Shown in pieces: positions 1 to 10,290 of a DNA stretch of 64,000 bases. This DNA is from Phytopythium helicoides (lineage: Eukaryota; Oomycota; Peronosporomycetes; Pythiales; Pythiaceae), in NCBI GenBank assembly GCA_024867545.1, contig JANFNE010000040.1, positions 62,001 to 126,000 on the forward strand, written 5' to 3'. The notes under the pieces are model-generated. The model did not search any database, was not told the DNA's origin, and worked only from the letters and a program-made list of their open reading frames with translations. Numbering within the stretch: the stretch's first letter is position 1; every line of letters begins with the position of its first letter. The translations under genes and the position numbers were made by a program.

Positions 1-2
1 AC

Positions 3-773
3 GACGCGGACAACTCCACTTGCCTCACTTCCGCAGAGGCAGCAGTCGCGGAGGCTTTCTACACGGGTCCCGTCGACCAAGAGCTGGGAGAGCACCTGAC
101 GGTTGGCGAGCTGCAATACGGATCCGAGATGGCGTGGGTGGGCGTCGATGTCCCCCCTGAAGATGGCAGCTACGTTCTCAGCGAGCTTATCGTGCTCCCT
201 ACACTCCAATACGTCATTTTCGAGGACCCTCCTGGCGCCAACTACACGCTGGCGGATTTTGTGTTTGCCAACTCGACGATCGCTCTGCTCGAGCCTCATC
301 ACCGGTTCATCGATGCTGTTAGCCCAGACCTGACACCATTCAAGGAGGCCGGCGGTAAGCTCATCCTGTGGCACGGCTGGTCCGACCAGCACATCTCGCC
401 GCGTACTACCATTGCCTTCCACGAGAAGATGGTTGACTACATGGGCGAGGACGCCGTCGAGGAGTTCAACCGCTTCTACCTCTTCCCCGGAGTGTGGCAC
501 TGTGGCTCCGGCGAGGGTTTCTACGACTTTGACCTCACGACGCCGATTCTCAACTGGGTCGAGAGCGGCGTGGCTCCGGCGGAGATCATTGCGAGCAACG
601 ACAACGCATCACGTCCGATCTATCCGTACCCTCAACTTCCTGTTTACTCTGGCTCTGGCAACGTGAGCGATGCGTCCAGCTTCACCGCGGGCGAGCCGTT
701 GTACACGAATTTGACCCGCCCTTGGCTTGGAGAGTTCTTCTTCAACCCGTACACTCCCATTGAGTCTCCGTGA
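3..773 (+). CDS. Tannase/feruloyl esterase family protein, 3' part
   Basis: Open from the left edge (codons in frame from base 3) to a TGA at 771-773, about 256 residues of the C-terminal part. The family (tannase and feruloyl esterase, alpha/beta hydrolases) cleaves ester-linked phenolics from plant cell walls or tannins and is normally secreted. Visible motifs are the acid segment HGWSDQHISP (catalytic Asp) and the His segment FPGVWHCGSGEG (catalytic His), with the family-typical CLTSAEAAV...YTGP stretch near the window edge. The nucleophile Ser and any signal peptide lie outside the window. The reading frame is intact with no frameshift. Secretion and a role in plant cell-wall degradation are inferred from the family. 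Confidence 0.9.
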   Translation, partial: DADNSTCLTSAEAAVAEAFYTGPVDQELGEHLTVGELQYGSEMAWVGVDVPPEDGSYVLSELIVLPTLQYVIFEDPPGANYTLADFVFANSTIALLEPHHRFIDAVSPDLTPFKEAGGKLILWHGWSDQHISPRTTIAFHEKMVDYMGEDAVEEFNRFYLFPGVWHCGSGEGFYDFDLTTPILNWVESGVAPAEIIASNDNASRPIYPYPQLPVYSGSGNVSDASSFTAGEPLYTNLTRPWLGEFFFNPYTPIESP

Positions 774-1579
774 ATCCGTGCGGGATATACTAGTGCGAGG
801 GTTGAGGTGAGGTGATTCTTGCCTTGTGTCGATAGCACTGGTGATTCACACACCACACCATCTAAAGCCAACATGAACCATGCGATTGTTTTAGCTCACT
901 TGATGGTAGTCATGTCAGTACACGTGAGGAAACTTGTAGATCTCGACTTGCTCTTCACGGCTATTGTTAATGACAAAGGATTATCCTTACACGAATCGGA
1001 AGTTGTTTTAGCAGAGATATGGATATGCCACTGACAACCGAATCTGGTGCCGAACCGAGTTTTCATTCGCTTTAGCTCTTTTCAACACCATCAAGCTACA
1101 GATATGATGATGATGATACAGCCTCATGGCAACCGATTGCAGTGACAGTAGCACAAACAGTGGCAACACATGGGCTTTCAAACGACTTCATTCTCCGCAT
1201 CAGCGACAGGTTCTAAACTAAATAGACAGTCGCTCTCTCAGATATGTGATGATAATGATGAAACTACAATCTATCTCTTCAGAGATTTTGTGTGCATGGC
1301 TGAGCGATCTAAGATTGGGATTGTTGGTCAATGCTATGATCATGGCGTTGTCATTATTCGACCGCTTCCTTGTGGCCGAGTGTAGTTGATAGACATGCTA
1401 AGTTCATTGGGAAAGTGAAAGTCTCCCAGCCCACGATCACGATTAATCGCTGAGGATAAAATGAGATCAGAATGGAGCCTCTGTGAAGAAGGAGCTCACT
1501 GAACTCTGAGCTCAGTTTGTTTGTCAATGCATGAATAGGACTTGTGGACCCTATCGCGTTTGCTATAATCAACACTAGC
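774..1579. other. Intergenic, nothing recognised
   Basis: About 800 bp between the tannase stop and the convergent SWEET stop. Only short ORFs with no family signature are present. It probably holds the two 3' ends. Confidence 0.5.
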
Positions 1580-2464
1580 TCATGCGTTCAACGGCGCAAC
1601 TACAATCGATGAGCGTGGTGAGCGCATCGTAGCATATTCTGTGACCTCTGAGTCAAAGCAAATATCTTTGGGGGAGCTGACGGCTGAACCAGTCGTCAAT
1701 ACAAGAGTCAACTCCCCGCTCTTGCTACATTCGCTCTCTTCCAACTCTCCGCTTTCCAGGGACTCGAGAGTTAGCCCTGTAGCCTCCGTCTCAACTACAA
1801 CGGCACCCCAAGTACCACTTTCATCACGGTAGATGATACACAGAGCAACTTGGATGGAGCACAGCACGACTCCGCACGAGTTGGGCACTAGCAAGAACAG
1901 GTCGCGGTTCATGGCACCGTACGTGAGCCAGAGACTCGTGTTGACAAGGCTCATACAGCACAAAGTAGTAGGCAATGCCGTCGCCGACTTTGTTCGCAGT
2001 ACAATCTTGACGCGTTCCATAGGTGAAGCGAGTACGGAAATGCTAAAAGAAGCACCAACAAAGCCAAGTGCATAAGCAGCTTGTGCGACGCTTTTGCCCG
2101 TCATATCAGCGACAGTCAGTCCCGCGAAGAGCACGACAGGTGCTACGATGCAAAAAGCTGCAAGTAGCATGAATCGAACGCGCTGCTTCTGGGTGGTGTG
2201 AAAATAGTAGATGGAGATGAAGACACTACCGCACAGTTGAGCGAACACGGACGTCACACACAGCGGGAAGAATCTTGATGTGAGGTACCCGTACCACATC
2301 CACACGTGGCTGTTGCAGCAAATTGCGATCACTGGGAGAATTGACTTGGGACCAGTAGATTTTTGCTGGTGAATCTTGTACATATCGGTCGCAGGGCTCA
2401 GCGATACAAGCATCGAAGCCATTGTTGTGAGCACTTGCAAGACCAGAGCGATCGAGACGCTCAT
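1580..2464 (-). CDS. SWEET-family sugar transporter (MtN3/saliva)
   Basis: A single-exon gene of 294 residues. Seven hydrophobic segments are arranged as two MtN3 triple-helix bundles. The first bundle carries the STGPKSILP...WMWYGY pattern and the second carries SATALPTTLC...WLTYGA, both typical of SWEETs, followed by an acidic/Ser-rich cytosolic C-terminal tail of roughly 80 residues. The start was chosen at the Met at 2464, which has a near-perfect context (GCCACCATGA) just before the first membrane helix; the frame stays open upstream to 2614, but that extension is charged and unlike a SWEET N-terminus. SWEETs are facilitative sugar uniporters of plasma or endomembranes. Substrate is unknown; in a plant-associated oomycete, host-sugar handling is a reasonable guess only. 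Confidence 0.93.
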   Translation of the reverse strand: MSVSIALVLQVLTTMASMLVSLSPATDMYKIHQQKSTGPKSILPVIAICCNSHVWMWYGYLTSRFFPLCVTSVFAQLCGSVFISIYYFHTTQKQRVRFMLLAAFCIVAPVVLFAGLTVADMTGKSVAQAAYALGFVGASFSISVLASPMERVKIVLRTKSATALPTTLCCMSLVNTSLWLTYGAMNRDLFLLVPNSCGVVLCSIQVALCIIYRDESGTWGAVVVETEATGLTLESLESGELEESECSKSGELTLVLTTGSAVSSPKDICFDSEVTEYATMRSPRSSIVVAPLNA

Positions 2465-3203
2465 GGTGGCTGAAGCGAACTTGCGAGCTAGCTCAAGATT
2501 GAAGAAGCGAGTTGTGTAATGATGATGCTGTTGCCCATGGTATACAGCCCGGCCGCTACCTCGCGGCAGCTTCATCCTAGGACGAGCAACCAAGCAGTGC
2601 GAAACTTTTAGCACCGTTCAATCACCTAGTCCCAGCAGGTGACGCCACCGGGTCAATCGATGGACAAACTCCATCCGACGACGAAAAAAAAAAAAACAGC
2701 CCTCGATGATGCAAAGACCATGCAGGCGATCTCCAGATTGGAGCCAACCATTTCCGCGGGCATATTGTAATCCTGCGGAGCTGGCAGCTATTTAGGTCAC
2801 CGGACATGCCGCACGCAGGCTTGCTGCGTTTTTGGCTCGATCGGACACGATTGGTGGTGGGCGTGGAAGCATGGAGACGCTGCCCGATGGATGCACCAAG
2901 CACTCGCAAAGACGCTTTAAGAGACGAGAGCCACATCTTGGCGTGCCAGTGCATGCGCGGAAAACTCTGGAGGAATGCTGAAGCAACTATTTATACATGT
3001 TGGCTTGATTTCCTGCTATGGGATGCTTATTGCGACCAACATGGTCTTGAGGGATCAGACTTCGCGGACGCGCGAGGCGGAAAGGTTGCTTCAACATCGT
3101 ACGTGGTAGCTTCGACTCGTCTACGGTTGCGTGACTATCACACTTCTATGCCCAAATTATCCCGATCGGACACAGAGATTCAACGGACGCTTCCGGGCCC
3201 TGG
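2465..3203. other. Intergenic, nothing recognised
   Basis: Contains the SWEET promoter side and the 3' flank of the SANT-like gene, plus a run of 13 A at 2684-2696. No ORF here has a family signature; an ORF starting at 2806 mostly runs antisense to the SANT-like gene. Confidence 0.4.
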
Positions 3204-4973
3204 TCACGCTTGCTTGTTGTTGTCTGTTGTAGCAGAAGTTGTCGCCAACGTTCCAGCGTCACCCGTAGTTGGAAGAGCTGTGGCATCTGCGATCGGAGTT
3301 GGTCGCTGCTCAGGCGCAGGGGATGGGAGTGGCGAGTTGGAGTTTGAACCGGCACCCATGGCTTTCTCCCAAATTCGGCGACGCACGCACTCACGGTTGA
3401 ACCGATCAAGGTCAATCAGCGCAAGCTTCTTGCACTCGGCCTGCATCGATGGTGCAGCTGCATTGAAAGTACGGGCCAGATCCTCTACCGACATGGCTTC
3501 CGCGCTGGCGGCACCGGCTAGTCTAGCGTGGACAAACCGATAAAACTCAAGCTCGGTTCTTGCAGGGATGGGAACTGGAGGTGGCGTCGAAGATGGAACG
3601 AACGGCTGCCGCGGCTGAGATGGTATCGATACACCCTTGAGCGGCTTTTTCCGAGGTTTGTCTGCACTAGCATCGTTAGTCTTGCGCTTCTTCACTCCCT
3701 TCGAATCTGCAGTCATTTCAGACTTGATGGGATTTTGAGCAACTGTTGAAGCAGCGAGAGTAGTCGATGGTGTAGCAGCATCCACGGCATTCCCAGCGAC
3801 CACTGGACTCTTTGTTGCCAGCGCAGTGATGAGCGGCGGCGTCACTAGTTGAGAAGCTGGTTGCGGAGTCACTGCACGCTTCTTCAAAAACTTTTCCGCG
3901 ACGAAAGTGAGTGGAAGCATCTGCTTGAAATTGAATGGTCGTGTCCATCCGCTAACAGCTCCAGGGGGTAGCTCAAAGTTCGGATACAGCTGCGTGGGAG
4001 ACTTGGGGCTTGCTGCAAGCTCTACAGGCGTAGCACGACTGTCATCATTGCCCGACGAGCTCAGTTCGTCTGATTTTTCCTTGCCTTGTTGCGTCGCTTC
4101 GCTGATGTGAGTTTCGGCTCCAGTCGCATCAGGTGTCGCCTCCTTTGGGCTCGAGGCAGCTTGTCCACTTGATGCTCCAACAGAACCGACTGGGGGGACC
4201 GATGCGTCATTTGGCGAGCCGTAAGGCGCAGCACCCGTCGGAAATGCCAGCAATCTAGCTCGCTTCTTCTGCGCCGGTCGCGCCTTGCCCTGCGCGTTGA
4301 TCTCTCGAATCGGCCGTTCAATGTCCTCCTCGTCAGACGACGGCAGCAGTTCCTCAGTAGTGGCGTCCTCCGGCGTCTGCGCGTAGGCGAGAAACTTCCA
4401 CAGGTCCTGGCATTCGCGTGGGGTCAAGGCGATCTTGTGCGTCTTGAGCATGCGCTTGGCGACCTTTTCCCACCGGATAGCTGCGGGCGGGCGGTCCTTC
4501 TCGAGCACGTCGGCGGCCAGCGCGCTCCTGCGCACGTCGTCCAGGATCACTTCGCACAGCAGCGTGCACTCGCGCGCCGAGTGCCTGCCCAGCGCCTTGT
4601 GCGGCGCGTAGCTTCCTGTCGCGGCTGCCAGTCCGTCGCCGGCCGCGGCCCTCGCCGTGGGGCGCCTCCTCCTCCCCGCTGTCGCCGCCAGCGCCGGCGA
4701 GTTCTCGGCCGACGGCGCGCCGCTCGACGTTCGCGGCGGGGGCGACGCTGGCGCCGGCGCTGGCGACGACGGCCGGCTGCGCCTCCTGGCGAGCTGCTTG
4801 CCCGCGTCCTCGTCCGTAACTTGCTCTTCCGGGGGCTTCACGTGGCGCTGGGACCTGCGCGAGGCACCTCCGGGACCGCCGGACGCAGCAGAAGCCGCCG
4901 CTGCTGCTTCCTGCGCCGCCGCGGCCCTGGCGGAGGGCTGCGCGTCGCGCCGAGAGCGCCGCGCGGCCTCCAT
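3204..4973 (-). CDS. Myb/SANT-like nuclear protein with HMG-like C-terminal segment
   Basis: 589 residues from the ATG at 4973; the open frame upstream to 5042 lacks an ATG, so it was not used. The N-terminus (about 1-120) is Arg/Ala/Ser/Pro-rich and basic. A SANT/Myb-like helical region lies at about 131-197 (IRWEKVAKRML...CQDLWKFLAY, with Trp spacing typical of Myb repeats), followed by an acidic patch (SSDEEDIE). A long disordered Ser/Thr/Pro/Ala middle with basic KKRK patches (likely nuclear localisation) leads to a C-terminal helical segment, about residues 470-535, that weakly resembles an HMG box (DLDRFNRE). A DNA- or chromatin-binding role is inferred. It is divergent from and very close to the SWIM-protein gene. 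Confidence 0.6.
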   Translation of the reverse strand: MEAARRSRRDAQPSARAAAAQEAAAAASAASGGPGGASRRSQRHVKPPEEQVTDEDAGKQLARRRSRPSSPAPAPASPPPRTSSGAPSAENSPALAATAGRRRRPTARAAAGDGLAAATGSYAPHKALGRHSARECTLLCEVILDDVRRSALAADVLEKDRPPAAIRWEKVAKRMLKTHKIALTPRECQDLWKFLAYAQTPEDATTEELLPSSDEEDIERPIREINAQGKARPAQKKRARLLAFPTGAAPYGSPNDASVPPVGSVGASSGQAASSPKEATPDATGAETHISEATQQGKEKSDELSSSGNDDSRATPVELAASPKSPTQLYPNFELPPGAVSGWTRPFNFKQMLPLTFVAEKFLKKRAVTPQPASQLVTPPLITALATKSPVVAGNAVDAATPSTTLAASTVAQNPIKSEMTADSKGVKKRKTNDASADKPRKKPLKGVSIPSQPRQPFVPSSTPPPVPIPARTELEFYRFVHARLAGAASAEAMSVEDLARTFNAAAPSMQAECKKLALIDLDRFNRECVRRRIWEKAMGAGSNSNSPLPSPAPEQRPTPIADATALPTTGDAGTLATTSATTDNNKQA

Positions 4974-5050
4974 GTCCTTTCCGGTGCCTTCTCCCGCGCG
5001 TTTCCTCGACTGCGAACTTAACGGCGCTTCCAGGCGTTCCAAGGCTCGAG
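4974..5050. promoter_or_regulatory. Shared divergent promoter, 77 bp between start codons
   Basis: The ATG of the SANT-like gene (4973, minus) and the ATG of the SWIM gene (5051, plus) are only 77 bp apart, so both transcripts must start within this gap or inside each other's 5' region. No clear core element was recognised. Confidence 0.55.
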
Positions 5051-5621
5051 ATGAGCGGCGAGCTGGCGGTCAGCGTGCTGCGCCACGTGCTGCGCGACGT
5101 CAAGCGCCGCGGGCGGCTGGAGGACGCGCAGGCGCAGGCGCTGGCGGCGCTCGAGCCCGCGGAGCTCGCGGAGCTGCAGGCGGCGACGGAGCTGGTGGCG
5201 CGCCGCGCTGTGACGCGCGTGGAGGCGGCGCCGAGCGGCCGCGTCTTCTTCCGCGTGCGCTCGCTGGCGTCCGGACGCTTCCGCCGGCAGGAGGACGAGC
5301 CCGCGGACTCGCAGGCGGACGCGAGCGAGGCCCAGCCGGGCTTCTACACTTGCTTGGAGCACTTTTGCTCCTGCAGCCGCTTCCTGGACGAGCTGGCCGC
5401 GTCCCCCGTCGCCATGGTGAGTGCCGCGGCCATCTCTGGCGCTGGGAGGTTACTGACGCCGCCGCGAACGAGAGCAGTGCAAGCACATGGTGGCCGCGCT
5501 GCTGGCCGACGCCACGCAGCAGGCCGAGCAGCTCACGGTGCAGGACGCCGACTTCGCCAGGATGCTCTGCCCGCCACCCGCCGCCCCGACGTACGTGCTG
5601 CCGCCGCTTCAAGAGCGCTGA
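5051..5621 (+). CDS. SWIM zinc-finger protein, ZSWIM7/SWS1-like
   Basis: Two exons, 5051-5416 and 5478-5621, with a 61-nt phase-0 intron (GTGAGT donor, AGCAG acceptor); 169 residues spliced. The intron splits the SWIM motif: exon 1 ends with CSCSRFLDEL...VAM and exon 2 begins CKHMVAALLAD, together giving CxC...CxH. Size and motif placement fit ZSWIM7/SWS1, the partner of RAD51 paralogues in the Shu complex that promotes homologous recombination. Without splicing the frame runs into unrelated sequence and loses the second half of the motif, which supports the intron. The N-terminal half is helical and Ala/Glu-rich. Orthology rests on length and motif only. Confidence 0.8.
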
Positions 5622-5864
5622 CGCGCGAACTTAGCAGTCTTCCGCGTAAAGTTCGCCAATATCTACGATATCATATTACCTAGTAAAATGTATTATAGGA
5701 GTCATTTATAATATCCTTTAATCCAAACTATCATATCCATTATAACTTACTATAAAAGATGGAAGGCTACCCGACCCCGCATAGAAATACCGAGAGAGCC
5801 AAGCGGCGGGCGCCAACCAATATAGATCGGTCGCCATCCTGCCAGGCGCACTCGGTCTCCAGCC

Positions 5865-8204
5865 ATGGGCCGCTTCACGCAGGGCGGCGGCTTCCGAGGC
5901 CGCGGCAGGGGACGCGGACGAGGCGGCGGGCGCGGCGGTCGCGGGCGCGGCGGCTTCCAGCAGCGCGCGCAGTTCCAGCAGCCGCCGAGCGCCGCGAGCG
6001 ACTTCCAGGCGCCTCCGCCGCCTTTCCAGGCGCCTGCGCCGCCGTTCCAAGCCCCGCAGCCGCCGTTCCAGGCGCAGCCGCCGCAGTTCCAGGCTCCGTT
6101 CGCGGCGGCGCCCGCGTACCAGCAGTTTGCGCCGCCGCCGCCTGGTGGGCCGCCGTTCTACCAGCAGCAGCAGTTCGCGTACGCGCAGGAGCAGCCGGCG
6201 TACTACGCCGCTCCGCCGCTGCCGCCGGCGCCGGCGTATGGAGGAGGAGGAGGCTACTCGGACGCCGTGCGGGCGAGGCAGCAGGCGTACGCGCCAGTGC
6301 AGCAGCCTCCAAGCTACAGCGACGCAGGATACGGACAGCAGCAGAGCTTCCAGAGCGAGGGAGACCGCGGATACCCGCCCCCGCCGAGCTATGGAGAAGG
6401 AGAGAGGTATGCTCCGCAGCAGCCTCCGCCGCCGCCAGCCAGCTATCCGGACGCACCGTTGCCGCCGCCGACTCGCACCAATGAAGCGGTGAAGCAGGAG
6501 GCTGCGGGCTACTCGGATGAACGCGGTGAGCGAGGGTATTTGAAACCAGAGCAGGCAGCGTCGCCGAGATACCCCAATGAACGCGACGACCGCGGATATG
6601 TACCGGCGGATGAGCAGAGACTGCCGCCTCCGTCGCATCAACAGCCCCCGCCGTTGCCTCCGGCCCCACCAAGCGACGACTTCGCGCCGCCTTCGTACAA
6701 TGAGAACCCTCCGCGACAGCAGCAGCAGCAGCCGTGGGTGACCGACTACAATAGCTCTGGGTATGGTAACAACCAGCACAGAGGTGGCCGCCCGCAGCGC
6801 GGCTCGCGTGGGCCACCCCCGCCGACGTACTGCTGCCACAAGTGCGGCCAGCCTGGCCATTGGATTCAAGAGTGCCCGAGCGGCACCAACAACTACAACG
6901 ACCGGAGAGGAGGAGGCAATGGGTATTACCAGAAGCCCAACTATCATCAGCAACAGCAGCACCAAAGCTACCCATCAAGTTATCCCCAGGGCGGACCGCC
7001 TGCTTATGGTGGTCATCAGCACGGGTATCCTCCATTGCCGTCTTCGCCCCCGCGGCCGCCTCTACCCCCGAGAGATGAGCCGCCATACCCTCCGAATGTC
7101 GTCTCACCAGAGGATAACGAGGCGGATTGGGCTGTCAGGGACCGAGTGCCACCAATGCCCATGCATCATCACCCACCCCCACTGCCCCAAGGCCCTCCGC
7201 CTCCGTTTGAGTCGGATCATCATCATCATTACCCGGCATACGACCGCTCGTATCCTCCCCGACAGCATCAGCCTCCACCGCCACAAGAGTTCAACTGGCA
7301 TTGTGACACGTGCGTTAAGAGCTTTGTGATGGAGTCACAGTACGAAGCTCATCTGAAGACCCACATCAAATGTCCTGAGGGCGATTGCGATTTTTCTGCG
7401 TCTAAGCGCGTCGTCGGTGCCCACTTCCAGACTGCTCATGGGCAATACGCTGGACAGGGACTCAAGGAGATCGACATCGAAGGACAGAAGTTCATGGTGC
7501 TCGTCGGTGATTCGCCCGAGGACATTGCCAAGTGGCGCGAGGAGCGGAGAAAGAAGTGGCCAGGACCAAGTAAGAAGGGCAGTGCTACAACTGCACCTCC
7601 TGTTGTCCCGTACCCCACGCGGAAGCGGAAACTTTCGAGCTCTTCGGAGGAGCTCGAAGAGGGTGAAGTCGCTGAAGATGAAGAAGAGCCAGCTAAAGCG
7701 GATGTCTCTGTCGAGGAAAATGAATCCAAGGATGCTAAGGAGGAGAGTGAGAGTGGCACGAAGCCAACTTCTCCACAAGCTAATGCTGTCAGCACAGAGA
7801 TTCATCAGTCATCGTCAACCTCAACTGAGCCAGTGACAAAAAAGCAGAAGAGCATGGCCCTTTGCAAAAAGTTCGTTCGCGGCCAATGCCGTTTCGGCGA
7901 CAAATGCAACTTCAGCCACGATCGCAGCTCCTTCGCGTGCAACGCGATGGTCATCAAGGGACGATGCTTCAAGGGCAGCAGCTGTCCGTTCTCCCACGAC
8001 CCGGAACTTTTGTCGGCTCGGTCAGAGCAGCGCAAGAGCTCGGCGGAGCAACGAGCTGTAGACGAGAAGTGGCGCGCCGAGAGCGGTTCGCTGCTTCGCA
8101 AGCTGCTCAAGAAGGACATTGAGGTTGAGCAGAGGCAGATGCTCCAGATCGTTCGCTTTATCGTGAGCAACGACTTCTTCAAGCAGGACCAAGAAACGCA
8201 GTAG
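5865..8204 (+). CDS. NUFIP1-like RNA-binding zinc-finger protein
   Basis: 779 residues, single exon, start at the ATG in AGCCATGGG. The N-terminus is an RGG/GR box (about 10-30), followed by a long Pro/Gln/Tyr-rich disordered region to about 320. A CCHC knuckle (CHKCGQPGHWIQEC) lies at about 323-340 and a C2H2 finger (CDTC...HLKTH) near 480-500. A NUFIP1-type helix with PEDIAKWREERRKKWP follows at about 545-566. Two CCCH fingers (CKKFVRGQCRFGDKCNFSH and a second one) lie at about 663-712. The NUFIP1 segment in human and yeast Rsa1 contacts SNU13/15.5K in box C/D snoRNP assembly, so a snoRNP or mRNP role is likely. The combination of three finger classes is unusual. It converges on AP2S1 126 bp downstream. 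Confidence 0.8.
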   Translation: MGRFTQGGGFRGRGRGRGRGGGRGGRGRGGFQQRAQFQQPPSAASDFQAPPPPFQAPAPPFQAPQPPFQAQPPQFQAPFAAAPAYQQFAPPPPGGPPFYQQQQFAYAQEQPAYYAAPPLPPAPAYGGGGGYSDAVRARQQAYAPVQQPPSYSDAGYGQQQSFQSEGDRGYPPPPSYGEGERYAPQQPPPPPASYPDAPLPPPTRTNEAVKQEAAGYSDERGERGYLKPEQAASPRYPNERDDRGYVPADEQRLPPPSHQQPPPLPPAPPSDDFAPPSYNENPPRQQQQQPWVTDYNSSGYGNNQHRGGRPQRGSRGPPPPTYCCHKCGQPGHWIQECPSGTNNYNDRRGGGNGYYQKPNYHQQQQHQSYPSSYPQGGPPAYGGHQHGYPPLPSSPPRPPLPPRDEPPYPPNVVSPEDNEADWAVRDRVPPMPMHHHPPPLPQGPPPPFESDHHHHYPAYDRSYPPRQHQPPPPQEFNWHCDTCVKSFVMESQYEAHLKTHIKCPEGDCDFSASKRVVGAHFQTAHGQYAGQGLKEIDIEGQKFMVLVGDSPEDIAKWREERRKKWPGPSKKGSATTAPPVVPYPTRKRKLSSSSEELEEGEVAEDEEEPAKADVSVEENESKDAKEESESGTKPTSPQANAVSTEIHQSSSTSTEPVTKKQKSMALCKKFVRGQCRFGDKCNFSHDRSSFACNAMVIKGRCFKGSSCPFSHDPELLSARSEQRKSSAEQRAVDEKWRAESGSLLRKLLKKDIEVEQRQMLQIVRFIVSNDFFKQDQETQ

Positions 8205-8330
8205 TAGGGAATAGAGAGACGTAGTTAGTAAGTTGCACTGTTGAATCTAGATCGGCACCAATGAGAATAGGAAAAAAGAAAAGTTTTGATTCACTCGCGT
8301 TCGTTGTCGAATGAAACCAATGCCGTCAGC

Positions 8331-8837
8331 TCATTCGAGCTTTTCAAGCTCGCGAATGCGCTCGAGCATCTCTCGCTTGGACGATTCCTGTACTTCGCCA
8401 CCGAGAATGTACTCGTCCAGCATGGAGTAGACCTTGTTGAAGTTGAAGACGATGTCGAGCTCGCAGACGTTGGAGAACTGCTGATCGAGTAGCTCGACAA
8501 ACAGGTGAATTGTCTCCAGACACAGCAGCTCGTTGGCCGTCACATCGACGCCGAGGATGAAGAAGAGTCCGGCGTAGCGACGGTAGATCAGCTTGTACGA
8601 TCGGAACTCGATGAAGTTGGTGTGTTTGGCGTCGCGGGCGACCACGAGTCGGTGGATCTCCGATTCGAGTCGCACCTTGTCCTGGTCATCGGGTGGCGGA
8701 ACATAGTACTTGGATAGTCGGGTCTTGCCCTGGCGGTTTTGGAGTAGAAAGAAGCGGATCTGCTCGCCGCAAAGGTGTCAGCAAGCGGACAACGAAGAGA
8801 AGTAGACACCGAGGATCAAGGATGGAGAGCTCACCAT
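8331..8837 (-). CDS. AP2S1: AP-2 complex subunit sigma
   Basis: Two exons: the first is just the ATG (8835-8837), then a 75-nt intron (8760-8834, GTGAGC donor and GAGCAG acceptor), then 8331-8759. The product is 143 residues starting [20 protein letters not shown], with the classic small-adaptin fold signatures YRRYAGLFF and [13 protein letters not shown]. The length matches the 142-residue animal protein. It forms the sigma2 subunit of the AP-2 tetramer in clathrin-mediated endocytosis and binds dileucine cargo motifs. Without the intron there is no ATG before residue 2. It lies 250 bp downstream of glucokinase on the same strand and converges with the NUFIP1-like gene. Confidence 0.95.
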
Positions 8838-9087
8838 TGCTGGAAGTTTGACGATGAAGACGATAAGGATGTTGCTGAAGCCTGGAGACAACGACGACTC
8901 GTGCAATGAGCGTGGGGAGGCGGCAGCCAACAGGTGAAAGCTCGCGTCGGTTCGAGTCCACCGTGGCGGTTATGATCTTCAGTGCCTCTAGCCGTCAACC
9001 ATGAGCCTTTGGTGGCGGGAATGTACACTTGCATCAGTTCTGAGCACAACTTCAACTTGATGGCAACGCATAATACTCGTGAGCATC

Positions 9088-10290
9088 CTACGGTTTCTGG
9101 GCCTCGAGAAGCTGAAATGCCAGATAGTGCGCGCCGCGCTCACCCAGATCCTCCGTCAACACCAGGTAGATGGGACAAGCACGGAGCGCCGGACTCACAC
9201 GACCCTTATCGAACACGGCGTTGAGGAAAATGTCCTTCTTGGTGAAGTACTCGAGGTTCTTAGGAGCGAGGCCACCCGTGATGTAGAAGCCTCCACGCGG
9301 CAGGAACTTGAGCATCGCGTTGCCGACTTCGCGTCCATACGCACTGTGCAAACAGCAAACGACCCAACAGTCAGAACAGATCAACACAGACAGAAAACGT
9401 AAAGCATCGGTAGCAGCAAACATACGCGACGAATATCTCGAGCGCCTTGTTGCAGAGCTCGTCAGTCTTGGCGTTCTCGCCAACAACCTTGGCCTTGAGC
9501 GCGTTGGCACGCTCAAATGCGTCGTGTACAGAAGGCTTGACCTTATCAGGGAACTTGCGCTCGAGGAAAGCGTAGATGTTGGCTAGACCAGGACCGCTGA
9601 CGATGCGCTCCATAGAGAATCGGCGCGCGCAACCTAAGCCCTTCTTGATGTCGTTGTACAGCTCAATCTCGAGTTCATCGGCAGGAGCAAAGTCGCAATG
9701 ACCACCCTCACTGGCAAAGCACGAATACTGACCGTCGGTGCCAGGCGTGAGGAAGCATTCACCAAGACCGGTGCCAGCGCCAACACTCGCGATGGGTTGA
9801 CCCTTCTCAGGCTCGGCATCGTTCAGTACAATGTACTCGTGCGGACGCAGCGTCAGAAGGCCATAACCCATGCCGGTGAAATCGTTGATGAGCTTGACAG
9901 TCCGGATACCGAGGTGCTTCTCGAGCTGCGCGCCGTCGATCTTCCACCCTGAATCAACGTTCGTGAAGTCGACGGTGTTGTCCAGAATCGGACCAGCGCA
10001 CGCAAGGACGCAGGCAGTAGGGACACGGTCTCCGATGGGCGACTCGCTCAGGAACGTCTCACAGACTTGAACGAAGCTCTCGTGGTGCTCGTTCTCGTAC
10101 TTCTTGGCGAATAGAATTTCGCCTGGTGCAATGTCGCCCATCTTGTGCGTCGATCCGTGCGGGATCTGCCACAGCGAGAGTCGCGCGTTCGTTCCACCGC
10201 AGTCGCCAGCGAGAACGAGGTCACTGTACAACGACATGGAGATTAGTTAGAAGCTCAATTCGGCTATCAGCGACCCCGCTCGTACGTCAT
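9088..10290 (-). CDS. Glucokinase, bacterial type (Glk family)
   Basis: Proposed exons are 10290-10286, 10223-9426 and 9343-9088, giving 352 residues. The last intron (9344-9425, 82 nt, GTATGT...CACAG) is firm because it restores the C-terminal half (GREVGNAMLKFLPRGG). A first intron (10224-10285, 62 nt) is inferred from a CTAAC branch site, a TACAG acceptor and an upstream ATG in context CGACCATGAC; it would give M-T-D-L-V-L-A-G-D. An unspliced alternative starts at 10237 with MSLYSDLVLAG. Motifs are the phosphate-1 loop GDCGGTN, the catalytic-Asp segment LINDFTGMGYG and GAGTGLG. It phosphorylates glucose to glucose-6-phosphate with ATP in the cytosol. Oomycetes are known to use this bacterial-type family. 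Confidence 0.92.

Noticed and set aside
2806..3543. 245-codon ORF left of the SANT-like gene
   Set aside because: Its second half is antisense to the well-supported SANT-like coding region and no domain is visible.
8946..8962. GGTTCGAGTCC, a perfect tRNA B-box
   Set aside because: The flanking bases do not pair into a T-stem and no acceptor stem or clear A-box is present at the right distance.
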